63,325 nt of DNA from Deltaproteobacteria bacterium (GTDB lineage Bacteria > Myxococcota > Myxococcia > Myxococcales > 40CM-4-68-19): the NCBI GenBank assembly GCA_025358085.1, contig JANYKT010000149.1, positions 1 to 63,325 of the forward strand, given 5' to 3'. This document shows positions 1-9,288 of the stretch, piece by piece. Below the pieces are notes generated by a model, which had not been told where the DNA came from, did not search any database, and worked only from the letters and a program-made list of their open reading frames with translations. Within the stretch, counting starts at the first letter, position 1. Each line of letters opens with the position of its first letter. The translations under genes and the position numbers were made by a program.

Positions 1-132
1 CCCATCGCGCCGCCCGTCGCCGCGCCCATCGCGCCGCCCGTCGCCGCGCCCATCGCGCCGCCCGTCGCCGCGCCCATCGCGCCGCCCGTGGCCGCCCCCA
101 TCGCGCCGCCCGTCGCCGCGCCCATCGCGCCG
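1..132 (+). repeat. 24-bp tandem repeat, about 5.5 copies
   Basis: A 24-bp unit beginning CCCATCGCGCCGCCCGTCGC repeats in register at 1, 25, 49, 73 and 97, with a half copy at 121. Copies are nearly identical; the fourth carries GTGGCCGCC in place of GTCGCCGCG. Each unit encodes the octapeptide PIAPPVAA, so the array keeps the reading frame. It starts at or before the window edge, so the full copy number is unknown. Near-identity of the copies suggests recent slippage or unequal exchange. Confidence 0.95.
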
Positions 133-285
133 CCGTCCAGAGCCGCTGGCGCGCCGCGGGATGCGGTCCCGGCAAAGCCCGCCGAACCCAGACCGGCGCC
201 GCCGCCGCCGCAGCGCTATGTCCCCCCGCCTCAGAAGCCGCATGTGTTCGAAAGCGGCAAAGGCAAAGGCAAGAAGCAGCGCTGA
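1..285 (+). CDS. C-terminal end of a Pro/Ala-repeat protein (partial)
   Basis: The reading frame is open from base 1 and stops at 283-285, so the start lies outside the window. The visible 94 residues are a PIAPPVAA repeat followed by a Pro-rich stretch (PRPAPPPPQRYVPPPQKP) and a basic tail GKGKGKKQR. This composition suits an extended linker or a periplasm-spanning arm followed by a short cationic end, as in many myxobacterial envelope or DNA-binding proteins. No catalytic domain is visible and I do not recognise the family. The GTG at 88 is an in-frame Val codon inside the repeat and not a convincing start. Confidence 0.7.
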   Translation, partial: PIAPPVAAPIAPPVAAPIAPPVAAPIAPPVAAPIAPPVAAPIAPPSRAAGAPRDAVPAKPAEPRPAPPPPQRYVPPPQKPHVFESGKGKGKKQR

Positions 286-306
286 GCCAGTTCTCCTCTT
301 TAGAAA

Positions 307-341
307 ATCCTTAAGACCTTGAAGGTCAAGCCTTTAAGGAT
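307..341. terminator. Inverted repeat between convergent genes, possible bidirectional terminator
   Basis: ATCCTTAA at 307-314 is the exact reverse complement of TTAAGGAT at 334-341. Inside it GACCTT (315-320) pairs with AAGGTC (322-327) around one base. The structure lies between the end of the Pro/Ala-repeat gene and the end of the convergent small secreted-protein gene, whose stop codon (334-336) sits in the right arm. It is AT-rich and has no long U tract, so a terminator role is inferred from position. Confidence 0.4.
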
Positions 342-710
342 GCCCTGCGGCCTGCCGCGTCTGGATCGTCACCTCGCGCCAAGCGCTCTCCCGCAAGAGC
401 GGCCGCAGCCCGGACGGCTCTTCGACCACCAGCGAGCGGGCGTCGCTGAAGCGCACGTGCGGCGCGGCGGCCCCCGAGGTCACCCAGACGTCCGACGGCG
501 TCCGCGGATTGCCGACCAGCCACAGCTTCACCCGCGTGGTCCGCTCCTCGCCGCAGCGGCGCTCGTAGACCAGCGCGCCGACGCGGCCGTCGGGACTGCG
601 CGTCTCCTCGAGCGTGCGATCGTCGCAGTCGGAAGGCGCTTCGCGCAGGAAGACGAAGCCCGTCACCGCGGCGATGGCGAGCATCAGCCCGAACAGCCCC
701 GCCACCAGCT

Positions 711-714
<4 letters not shown>
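334..714 (-). CDS. Small secreted or membrane-anchored protein, unknown function
   Basis: 126 residues. The N-terminus ([20 protein letters not shown]) is a signal peptide or anchor. The mature part contains [20 protein letters not shown] followed by a second Cys (YERRCG) and a TTRVKLW strand. This resembles the many small exported proteins with an 'SPDG..A.v...CGatT..V.l' core that have no assigned role. Its ATG overlaps the stop of asnS (ATGA), so the two are translationally coupled. Function is unknown. Confidence 0.7.
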
Positions 715-2012
<1,298 letters not shown>

Positions 2013-2121
2013 GGTGAGCGGCTCCTCGAAAGGCCGGGTATCCTATTGCGGCATTGCTCCTGCGTCGAGTACGACCGTCGCGCTGAAATGAACCGCCCTC
2101 CAGACAGTCATCAGGGGACCC

Positions 2122-4347
2122 ATGCTCATTCTATTGATTGCCGCGGCGCTCGCGTTGCCGGTACCACCGCAGGCCGCCCCCGACAAAGCAGCCGCTGCAC
2201 CCGGAGGCGAGACCGCCGCGCCCGCCGGCAGCTCGGCGCCACCGGGCCCCGGAGCTCGCGTCTCGGTTCCCTCGGGTGACGACGGCATCGAGATCGCCTC
2301 TGCCAACGCCGGCACCGTCCGCACTCCTTCCAGCGACGCAGCCTGGGGCGGCGTCCGTGCCGGCGCCGCCGAGCGCGTGGCCGACTACGAGCTCACCGCC
2401 ACGCTCGACCCGGACCGGCACACCGTCGAGGGCCACGAGCGCCTGACCTGGACCAACCGCAGCGAGCGGCCCATCCACAGCCTCTACTTTCACCTCTATC
2501 TGAACGCGTTCGAGTCGAGCGGCAGCACCTTCTTCACCGAGATGGTCCGCTATGGCTCCTTCCGCAGCGGCGTGAAGACGGAGAAAGGCGAGTACGGCTT
2601 CAGCGAGCTCAAAGCAGTACTGCAGAAAGGCAAGGCGCTGCGCTGGTCATTCGTCCATCCGGATGGCGGGCCCGCGACCGACCACACCGTGGTCCAGGTT
2701 GATCTCGACGAACCGGTCCTGCCGCACGCGACTGCAGTGCTGGAGATCGACTTTCACGATCAGCTCCCGCGGCTGGTGGCGCGCACCGGCTACTTCGAGA
2801 AGTTCCACCTCGTGGCGCAATGGTTTCCCAAGCTGGGCGTGCTCGAGCTGCCCGGCGAGCGCGGCGCCACGACTCCACGCTGGAACTGTCACGAGATGCA
2901 TTTGAATTCCGAGTTCTATGCCGATTTCGGTAATTATAAAGCGCAGATTACTTTACCGAAAACCTATCGATTCGGCTCGGTGGGCGAGGAGACCGCGCCC
3001 CCCCGCGAGACCCCGCAGGGTGTGGTCCACACGGTCGCGCAGGACGACGTGCACGACTTCGCCTTCACCGCCTGGGATCAGTTCGCGCCGCCGCTCGAGG
3101 GCACCGCCCGGAACGGCCGGGTGAAAGTCATCACGCTCTACCCGCCTGAGATGCCCGAGGCCGGCCGCCTCGCGCACCAGAGCACCATCGACGCCATCGA
3201 ATACTTCTCCAGCACGCTCGGCGAATACCCCTACCGCCAGGTGACCTGCGTGGTCCCGCCGCACAACGCCACCGAGGCCGCGGGCATGGAGTACGAGACC
3301 TTTTTCACCAGCCTCGGCGCGCTCGCGCACGAGACGCAGCTTGCGCTGGTGCGGTTCGTCACCGTCCACGAGTTCGGGCACGGCTACTTCATGGGCATGC
3401 TCGCCAGCAACGAGTTCGAGGAGCCCTTCCTCGACGAGGGCCTGAACGAATTCTGGGACTCGCGATTCATGCAGCCCATCACGCTCTCCGCGCCCGTCCT
3501 CGACCGGCTCGGCATCCACACGCCGCCCCTGCGCTGGTTCGATCTGGAGCGTCTGGGCGGCACCGCGCGCTTCCAGGCCGACCCCATCGCCGGCAATTCC
3601 TGGGACCGCTGGTCGTCCGGCAGCTACGGCCTCGTCTACGCGCGCACCGCGCTCGTGTTCCACGATTTGGGCGTTCTCATGGACGGACCTAATGCCGAAA
3701 AGGGCCCCGCGAAGGACGGCACCTTCATCGCGCGCGCCTTCCGCGAGTATTTCCGCCGCTGGCACCACCGGCACCCGTCCACCGCCGATTTCCAGAAGAC
3801 GCTCGAGGACGTCGCCGCGGACCGCGCCCCCATCGTCCACGAATGGTTCGAGAAGCAGGTCTACGATCGCACGCCCATCGACGACCGGATCGAGAAGCTG
3901 GAGAGCACCGAGGTGCTGCCGGACAAGGGAATGGTGGGGCGAACAGAAGTCGGTGAAGAGGCCCGCGACAAGAGCGCCGACGACGCGCGCGCGGCCTTCA
4001 GCAAGGCCCATCCCGACGACAAGGACCACGGCCCATTTCCCTTCCGCACCGTTGTTCAGGTGCGCCGCTACGCCTTCGGAGTGCCGCAAAGGCTGGTGGT
4101 GACCTTCGCCGATGGGACCGTCGAGACCGTTCGCTTTCCGGCCGGGGAGCGGTGGCACCGCTACGTCTTCGACAAGCCGGTCAAGGCGACCTCGGCGCAG
4201 CTCGACCCCGAAGGCCAATGGCTGCTCGACCTGAACAAGCTCGACGATGGCCGCATGCGGGAGCCGGCGAAGCTCGCCGCGCGGCGGTGGACGCTCGAGG
4301 CGAGCGCATGGACACAGCTCGTTCTTTCCTTTCTGGGGGCGCTGTGA
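2122..4347 (+). CDS. Secreted M1-family (gluzincin) metallopeptidase
   Basis: 741 residues with a hydrophobic N-terminus followed by an Ala/Pro-rich low-complexity stretch, so probably exported to the periplasm or beyond. The M1 signature is present: VHEFGHGYFMG (HExxH) and, 18 residues after the second His, the Glu of LDEGLNEFWDSRF. The exopeptidase motif is degenerate (AAGMEYETFF instead of GAMEN). The N-terminal saddle domain starts at VADYELTATLDPDRHTVEGH. It starts at ATG 2122, with a GGGG box 4-8 nt upstream. It is translationally coupled to the next gene through a GTGA overlap. Substrate is unknown; an aminopeptidase of the DUF3458-less type is likely. Confidence 0.92.
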   Translation: MLILLIAAALALPVPPQAAPDKAAAAPGGETAAPAGSSAPPGPGARVSVPSGDDGIEIASANAGTVRTPSSDAAWGGVRAGAAERVADYELTATLDPDRHTVEGHERLTWTNRSERPIHSLYFHLYLNAFESSGSTFFTEMVRYGSFRSGVKTEKGEYGFSELKAVLQKGKALRWSFVHPDGGPATDHTVVQVDLDEPVLPHATAVLEIDFHDQLPRLVARTGYFEKFHLVAQWFPKLGVLELPGERGATTPRWNCHEMHLNSEFYADFGNYKAQITLPKTYRFGSVGEETAPPRETPQGVVHTVAQDDVHDFAFTAWDQFAPPLEGTARNGRVKVITLYPPEMPEAGRLAHQSTIDAIEYFSSTLGEYPYRQVTCVVPPHNATEAAGMEYETFFTSLGALAHETQLALVRFVTVHEFGHGYFMGMLASNEFEEPFLDEGLNEFWDSRFMQPITLSAPVLDRLGIHTPPLRWFDLERLGGTARFQADPIAGNSWDRWSSGSYGLVYARTALVFHDLGVLMDGPNAEKGPAKDGTFIARAFREYFRRWHHRHPSTADFQKTLEDVAADRAPIVHEWFEKQVYDRTPIDDRIEKLESTEVLPDKGMVGRTEVGEEARDKSADDARAAFSKAHPDDKDHGPFPFRTVVQVRRYAFGVPQRLVVTFADGTVETVRFPAGERWHRYVFDKPVKATSAQLDPEGQWLLDLNKLDDGRMREPAKLAARRWTLEASAWTQLVLSFLGAL

Positions 4348-5357
4348 TCACCCCGCGGCTCTTCAGGCGTTCCCTCCTCGCCGGCGCGCAGTGGAGGGTG
4401 CTTCTGCTCTGGTGGGTGTCGCTCTTGCTGCCCACGCTGGTGGCGGGATTGCCGGTGCTTTTCTTCTTCAGCGCCGTGCTGGAGTCGTCGCCTCGCGCCG
4501 CGCAGGTAGTCGCCTGGCTCGACAGCGCGACACTGCTGGAGCTGGCCAAGCAGTTCAGGGAACCGCAAACGGCGGCCTTCTCAGGCTACTTCTCAGCGCT
4601 ATTGTTCACGCTGGTGACGGCGCCCTTTGTCGCCGGAGTCATGGCCGCCGCGGCGCGCTCGGACGAGCCGCTGCGGCTTCGCCAGCTCCTCGCGGCCGCA
4701 GGCGAACTCTTCGGGCGGATGACGCGCCTGATGCTGGTCGGCGCGGTGGCGCTGGGGCTTGCCGGCGCTCTCGCGGCGGGTGCCTTCAAGCTGGCGGAAA
4801 ATGCGGGTGAGAAGACGGTCTTTGCCACGCAGGCGGATCGGCAGTTCGCCGCGGCCATGGCGTTCTCGGCCGTCCTGCTGTGGCTCGTCCACGTCACGGT
4901 CGACGCCGGCCGGGCCGTCCTTTCGGCCGAGCCTGCGCGGCGCTCGGCCTTCCGGGCGTGGTGGTCCGGGGTTCGGCTGCTGGTGCGGCAGCCGGTGCGG
5001 ACGCTGTCGGTCGGCTTGCTCGGGACCTTGGTTGGGCTCGGCGTTGCGGCAGCGGTGATGCTGCTGCGGCTCCGGATCGAGCAGAGCAGCGCGGTTCGCG
5101 TGGGGCTCTCCTGGGTGCTGGTGCAGGCCGCGGTGGTGGCGGTCGGATGGGGCAAGGCGGCGCGCATCGCAGGCCTCGCTGAGCTTGCGCGCGCCGATGC
5201 AGCCGAGCGGCTGCGCCAGCGCGTCTTTCAAATGAGCCCGCCCGCCACCAGCCCTCCGCCGCCCCTTGAGCCGCCCCCGGCCGAGGTGTTCACCGAGGCT
5301 GGGGCCGACAAGCCGCCCGCGCCCGTCTTGTCGCCTCCCGATCGTTCTGATAGCTGA
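4344..5357 (+). CDS. Multi-pass membrane protein of unknown function
   Basis: 337 residues from GTG 4344, which overlaps the peptidase stop (GTGA) and is preceded by GGGGG. An in-frame ATG at 4308 is an alternative that adds 12 residues. About six hydrophobic segments are visible, the first beginning RVLLLWWVSLLLPTLVAGLP. They are followed by a cytoplasmic Pro-rich tail (SPPATSPPPPLEPPPAEVF). There are no transporter signatures. Coupling to the M1 peptidase suggests a common role, such as biogenesis or quality control at the inner membrane, but this is inference. Confidence 0.8.
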   Translation: MITPRLFRRSLLAGAQWRVLLLWWVSLLLPTLVAGLPVLFFFSAVLESSPRAAQVVAWLDSATLLELAKQFREPQTAAFSGYFSALLFTLVTAPFVAGVMAAAARSDEPLRLRQLLAAAGELFGRMTRLMLVGAVALGLAGALAAGAFKLAENAGEKTVFATQADRQFAAAMAFSAVLLWLVHVTVDAGRAVLSAEPARRSAFRAWWSGVRLLVRQPVRTLSVGLLGTLVGLGVAAAVMLLRLRIEQSSAVRVGLSWVLVQAAVVAVGWGKAARIAGLAELARADAAERLRQRVFQMSPPATSPPPPLEPPPAEVFTEAGADKPPAPVLSPPDRSDS

Positions 5358-5392
5358 GGCCGCTTCCCGTCCAGGGAACAAGGGAGACAGCC

Positions 5393-7957
5393 TTGCAGGA
5401 CCGGTACGACCCGAAGTCGATCGAGCCGAGGTACCAGCAGCAGTGGGCCGAGCGCGAATTGTTCCGCGCCGGCACCCGTCAAGGAGCGGCGAAGAAGTTC
5501 ATCCTCGCGATGCTGCCGTACCCGTCGGGCGAGATGCACATGGGCCACGCCCGCGTGTACTGCATCACCGACGTCATCGCGCGCTACTACCGCAAGCGCG
5601 GCTTCGACGTGCTGCACCCGTTCGGCTGGGATTCGTTCGGCCTGCCCGCCGAGAACGCTGCCATCAAGGAAGGCGTGCACCCGGCCATCCGCACGCCGAA
5701 GAACATCGCGTCGTTCAAGCAGGACGTCGTCTCGCTGGGCATCTCGATCGACTGGACTCGCGAGATCTCCACCAGCGATCCGGCTTTCTATCGCTGGAAC
5801 CAGTGGTTCTTTCTCCGCATGCTCGAGCGCGGGCTGGTCTATCGCCGCCGCGCCAAGGTCAACTTCTGCCCCTCGTGCAACACCGTGCTCGCCAACGAGC
5901 AGGTCGAAGACGGCAAGTGCTGGCGCTGCGGCACCACGGTGGAAGAGCGCCAGATCCCGGAGTGGGCGTTTCGCATCACGGCTTATGCCGACCGGCTGCT
6001 CGAGGGCCTGAACGGGCTCGACTGGCCCGAGCGCGTGATCGCGATGCAGCGCAACTGGATCGGCCGCAGCGACGGCCTCGAGATCGACTTTCCGGTGGTG
6101 GGCGCGAAAGGCAAAGCGTTCCGCGTCTTCACCACGCGCGCCGACACCATCTTCGGCGCCACTTACGTCGCGGCGGCGCCGGACCACCCGCTGATCAAGG
6201 AGCTCGCGGTCGAGAAGCGCGAGGAGATTCTGGCCTTCGCCGAGAAGGTGCGGGTGGCCTCGCGCGAGGTCGGCGCGGGCGCCGCAGCGGCGGAGAAGGA
6301 GGGCATCGACACGGGCTTGAAGGTCAAGAACCCTTTCACTGGCAGTGAAATCCCCCTCTGGGTGGCGAACTTTGTCCTCGCCGGCTATGGCACCGGCGCG
6401 GTGATGGCGGTGCCGGCGCACGACCAGCGCGACTTCGAATTCGCCACCAGGTACGATCTGCCGGTCAGCTTTGTGGTGCGCAAGGCGGACGAAGCGGAAG
6501 TCACGCAGGTCGCGGCCCGCCGCATGGTGTCCGAGAAGAAGGCCTTTCTCGAGTACGGGTTCCTCTTTGACTCGGGCGAGTACAGCGGGATGCCGTCGGA
6601 GCAGGCGCGGCTCGCCATTGCGGCCGAGGCGCAGCGCCGCGGCATCGGTACCCCGGCGGTGAACTTCCACCTGCGCGACTGGGGCATTTCGCGGCAGCGC
6701 TATTGGGGCACGCCGATCCCGATCGTGTATTGCGACCGCTGCGATCCCAGCCACCAGGGCATTCCGGTGCCCGACCAGGACCTGCCGGTGTTGCTGCCCG
6801 ACATCGACGTGCGCGAGGTGCTGACCGGGAAAGGTGAGCCGCCGCTCGCCAAGATCGCTTCCTGGGTGAACACGACTTGTCCGAAATGCGGAGGGCCGGC
6901 GCGCCGCGAGGCCGAGACGATGGACACCTTCGTCGACTCGACCTGGTATTGGGCGCGCTATCTGTCGCCGCACGATGAGCATGCGCCGTTCGCGCGCGCC
7001 GACGCCGATCGCTGGATGCCGATGGACGTGTACGTCGGCGGTCCCGAGCACGCGGTCCTGCACCTGCTCTACTTCCGTTTCTGGACCAAGGTGATGAAGG
7101 AGCTGGGCCTCTGCGATGTGGACGAGCCCGCGAAGAGGCTGGTCACGCAGGGAATCGTCAAGGGCCGGGACGGCGAGAAGATGAGCAAGTCGAAGGGGAA
7201 CGTGGTCTCGCCCCGCGACATCATCGCCCGCTTCGGCGCCGACACCGCGCGCCTCTTCATCCTCTTCGCGGGGCCCGCCGAGAAGGACATCGACTGGTCC
7301 GACGAGCAGGTCGAAGGCCAGTACCGCTTCCTCGGGCGCCTCTGGCGGCTGTTCCTCAACGTGCTGCCGAAGACGGCCGGGGGCAGCGAGCTGTTCGCGC
7401 AGGCCCCTGCGACGGGCACCGCGCTGGAGCTGCGCCGGCGCACGCACCGCACCATCGCGCGCGTGACGCAGCAGCTGGAGCGGCTGCAGTTCAACACCGC
7501 CATTTCGTCGCTGATGGAACTCTCCAACGCGGCGCAGGAGCTTGCCGCTTCTGCCGCGGCCGGAAAGCCGGCGGCCGACGCCGCTGCGCACAGCTTCCTC
7601 GAGCCGGGCCAGATAGCGGCCCTGCGCGAGTGCCTGGAGGTGCTGGCCCAGCTGCTTTCTCCATTGGCGCCGCACCTGGCGGAAGAGCTGTGGCGGGAGC
7701 TGGGCAGGAACGAGGAGCTGTCGCTCCTGGCCTGGCCGCAGGCAGACCCGGCGCTGGTGGCCGAGGATTCCTACCAAATCGCCGTGCAGGTCAACGGCAA
7801 GCTGCGCGGCGAGGTGCAAGTGAGCGCGAGCGCAGCAGAGGACGAGATCCGGGAGGCGGCGGCCAGAGACCCGCGCGTGGCGGGCTGGCTTGCTGGCAAG
7901 ATCATCAAAAAGGTGGTGGTGATCCCGAAGCGACTGGTGAACTTCGTTGTCGCTTGA
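5393..7957 (+). CDS. leuS: Leucyl-tRNA synthetase
   Basis: 854 residues, normal for bacterial LeuRS. It is a class I synthetase: the HIGH motif is PYPSGEMHMGHARVY (HMGH at residues 49-52) and KMSKS is GEKMSKSKGNVVSPRDI near residue 598. Between them are the zinc-binding Cys cluster (FCPSCNTVLA...CWRCGTTV) and the CP1 editing domain (FTTRADTIFGATY, GAVMAVPAHDQRDFEF). The start is TTG 5393, with AGGGAGA upstream; no earlier ATG fits the homology (the protein begins YDPKSIEPRYQQQW). It overlaps lptE by 11 nt. Confidence 0.98.
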   Translation: MQDRYDPKSIEPRYQQQWAERELFRAGTRQGAAKKFILAMLPYPSGEMHMGHARVYCITDVIARYYRKRGFDVLHPFGWDSFGLPAENAAIKEGVHPAIRTPKNIASFKQDVVSLGISIDWTREISTSDPAFYRWNQWFFLRMLERGLVYRRRAKVNFCPSCNTVLANEQVEDGKCWRCGTTVEERQIPEWAFRITAYADRLLEGLNGLDWPERVIAMQRNWIGRSDGLEIDFPVVGAKGKAFRVFTTRADTIFGATYVAAAPDHPLIKELAVEKREEILAFAEKVRVASREVGAGAAAAEKEGIDTGLKVKNPFTGSEIPLWVANFVLAGYGTGAVMAVPAHDQRDFEFATRYDLPVSFVVRKADEAEVTQVAARRMVSEKKAFLEYGFLFDSGEYSGMPSEQARLAIAAEAQRRGIGTPAVNFHLRDWGISRQRYWGTPIPIVYCDRCDPSHQGIPVPDQDLPVLLPDIDVREVLTGKGEPPLAKIASWVNTTCPKCGGPARREAETMDTFVDSTWYWARYLSPHDEHAPFARADADRWMPMDVYVGGPEHAVLHLLYFRFWTKVMKELGLCDVDEPAKRLVTQGIVKGRDGEKMSKSKGNVVSPRDIIARFGADTARLFILFAGPAEKDIDWSDEQVEGQYRFLGRLWRLFLNVLPKTAGGSELFAQAPATGTALELRRRTHRTIARVTQQLERLQFNTAISSLMELSNAAQELAASAAAGKPAADAAAHSFLEPGQIAALRECLEVLAQLLSPLAPHLAEELWRELGRNEELSLLAWPQADPALVAEDSYQIAVQVNGKLRGEVQVSASAAEDEIREAAARDPRVAGWLAGKIIKKVVVIPKRLVNFVVA

Positions 7958-8429
7958 GCTGCGGTGGTTCGCGCTCGCTTTGGCTCTCCCGGCCTGTGGC
8001 TACTCCCTCGCACACAAGGGGCAGCAGCCGCTGCGGGTCGCGGCCGTGCGGAACGACACGGCCGAGGCGGAGGCGGGCGGATTTCTTGCGGCGGAGCTGC
8101 GCAGCGAGCTGCACGCGCGCGGGCGGCTGGCGGAGGAGTCGGATCAACCCGCAGCAGCGGCGCCGCCGGTCCTCGAAGGCGAGCTGGTGGCGCTGCGAAG
8201 CTACACCAGCTCGCTGGGTGGCGATGGCGCGCAGGCGTTCCGGTTGGAAGCGCAGGTGAAGGTGCGCACCGCGGGCTACGAGGAAGCCCTGGTTGGGTCC
8301 GAAGACTTCCTCGCGGGCGTTGACGTGCTCGGTACCGAGGCAAATCGACGGGCAGCCCTGCGGCGCGTGTTGAGGCAGGTCGCGCACGATATGGTTGAGC
8401 GATTGGAGATCGCAGGTCGCCTGCGATAG
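7947..8429 (+). CDS. lptE: LptE-like LPS-assembly lipoprotein
   Basis: 160 residues starting at TTG 7947 inside the end of leuS. A short signal ends in a lipobox (LALPACGYSLA), and the mature N-terminus CGYSL is the hallmark of LptE. The rest shows the expected fold: a strand with AVRND, the helix AGGFLAAELRSELHARGR and C-terminal helices (RRAALRRVLRQVAHDMVERL). LptE plugs the LptD barrel and helps place LPS in the outer leaflet. The leuS-lptE order is conserved in proteobacteria, although the usual next gene holA is missing here. It confirms a diderm, LPS-bearing envelope. Confidence 0.88.
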   Translation: MSLELRWFALALALPACGYSLAHKGQQPLRVAAVRNDTAEAEAGGFLAAELRSELHARGRLAEESDQPAAAAPPVLEGELVALRSYTSSLGGDGAQAFRLEAQVKVRTAGYEEALVGSEDFLAGVDVLGTEANRRAALRRVLRQVAHDMVERLEIAGRLR

Positions 8430-8451
8430 CCAGCGGCTGCCGGTTGGAGAA

Positions 8452-8518
8452 CACCATTAGAAAGAAGCAATGGTGCCCCAGCTATACGGGGACACCATGG
8501 CTTCCAAATGGTGTCCCC
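8452..8518. repeat. Two consecutive palindromes with a CACCAT core
   Basis: CACCATT (8452-8458) pairs with AATGGTG (8469-8475) across a 10-nt loop. Then GGGGACACCAT (8488-8498) pairs perfectly with ATGGTGTCCCC (8508-8518) across a 9-nt loop. They lie between the convergent genes lptE and rpsT. The GGGGACACCAT arm recurs in the palindrome at 15,746-15,812, so the two look like members of one REP-like family. They could end transcription from either side or stabilise mRNA 3' ends. Confidence 0.85.
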
Positions 8519-8522
8519 ACCT

Positions 8523-8636
8523 GCTTGTATCGAGCACCGCTTGTATCAAGCACGCTTTGTATCAAGTACGGCTCGTATCAACCACGGCTCGTATCGAGCA
8601 CCGCTTGTATCAAGCACCGCTTGTATCAAGCTAGCC
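8523..8636. repeat. Seven tandem 15-17-nt palindromic repeats
   Basis: Units begin at 8523, 8539, 8554, 8571, 8587, 8603 and 8619. The consensus is GCTTGTATCAAGCACC, in which GCTTG-TAT-CAAGC is itself a hairpin. The unit at 8587 changes both arms together (GCTCG-TAT-CGAGC) and so keeps pairing. The units at 8539, 8603 and 8619 pair perfectly and the one at 8523 pairs with a G-T wobble; those at 8554 and 8571 are degraded. The array sits in the convergent lptE/rpsT gap just after the two larger palindromes. Confidence 0.9.
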
Positions 8637-8679
8637 AGTGCAAAGCCGCGCCCGGTTCAGCCGGTGCAGACAACGCGGC

Positions 8680-8955
8680 CTACGACTTGGGCGCGGCTGC
8701 TGCGTTGGCCGATTTGTTCAGGCGCGAAATGCGGCGCGCGGCCTGGGCCTTGTGAATGACGCCTTTGGAGGCTGCCTTGGCGATGGCCTTCACTGCAGCT
8801 GCGAGTTCTCCCTTGGTCTTCACCGCATCGGTGCCGGCCACGGCCTCGCGGAACTTGCGGACCTGCGTGCGCAGGGCCGAGGTGATGTGCGTGTTGCGGG
8901 CGCGATGCTTCGTCGCCTGGCGGTTCGCTTTTTCGGCAGATTTGGTGTTGGCCAC
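8680..8955 (-). CDS. rpsT: 30S ribosomal protein S20
   Basis: 91 residues. It binds 16S rRNA early in small-subunit assembly. The sequence is a typical S20: ANTKSAEKANRQATKHRARN, followed by long basic helices and KGVIHKAQAARRISRLNKSA. The start is GTG 8955, giving the canonical (M)ANTKSA N-terminus, with GGAG 9-12 nt upstream on the minus strand. The frame is open further upstream to 9000, but those residues are not S20-like. The C-terminal NAAAAPKS tail is slightly longer than in E. coli. Confidence 0.96.
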   Translation of the reverse strand: MANTKSAEKANRQATKHRARNTHITSALRTQVRKFREAVAGTDAVKTKGELAAAVKAIAKAASKGVIHKAQAARRISRLNKSANAAAAPKS

Positions 8956-9288
8956 TGACAGAACTCCAGAAGGGCGTAAGAGGGCGGTGGCTGATAGCAC
9001 CAGAGGCCAGGAGTGTCAACGAGCCGCTGGCCAAGTCAATGTCACAGGTTGTCCACCTCGCGTGAGTCCGAGGGAGTGAGGTGGCGGCTCGTACGTGGCC
9101 AAACGTAGCCGGCGTGTTCGATAAATCTATTAACTAGTTGAAATCAGGTATGTTTTGTGTGTCTCGGGCCGGGTGCCCAGAGCCGAAAACCGCATAGAAG
9201 TAGACAGGTGTAATCTTTTTAGTGGAGCTGAATTCACAGCCTGTCCACAGGTGGGCTCCTGCCTGTGAGCAACGCCCGCTGCGCCGCT
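8956..9288. other. Gene-free leader region between rpsT and mazG
   Basis: This 333-nt gap lies upstream of rpsT and downstream of mazG (both minus strand), so it should hold the rpsT promoter. I see no gene. Features are an AT-rich stretch at about 9118-9160, unusual for this genome. A 14-mer of form CACAG(G/C)(T/C)TGTCCAC occurs twice, at 9043-9056 and 9235-9248. The TGTCCAC core is DnaA-box-like, but only two degenerate copies exist, so no origin is called. Confidence 0.5.

Noticed and set aside
5228-7819. 863-residue open frame antisense to leuS
   Set aside because: It mirrors a strongly supported leuS and its Arg/His/Leu/Val-rich composition is what antisense of high-GC coding sequence gives.
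8523-8636. CRISPR array
   Set aside because: Units are 15-17 nt and directly abutting with no spacers, and there are no cas genes.
9043-9248. Chromosomal origin of replication
   Set aside because: Only two degenerate DnaA-like cores and no dnaA or dnaN nearby.
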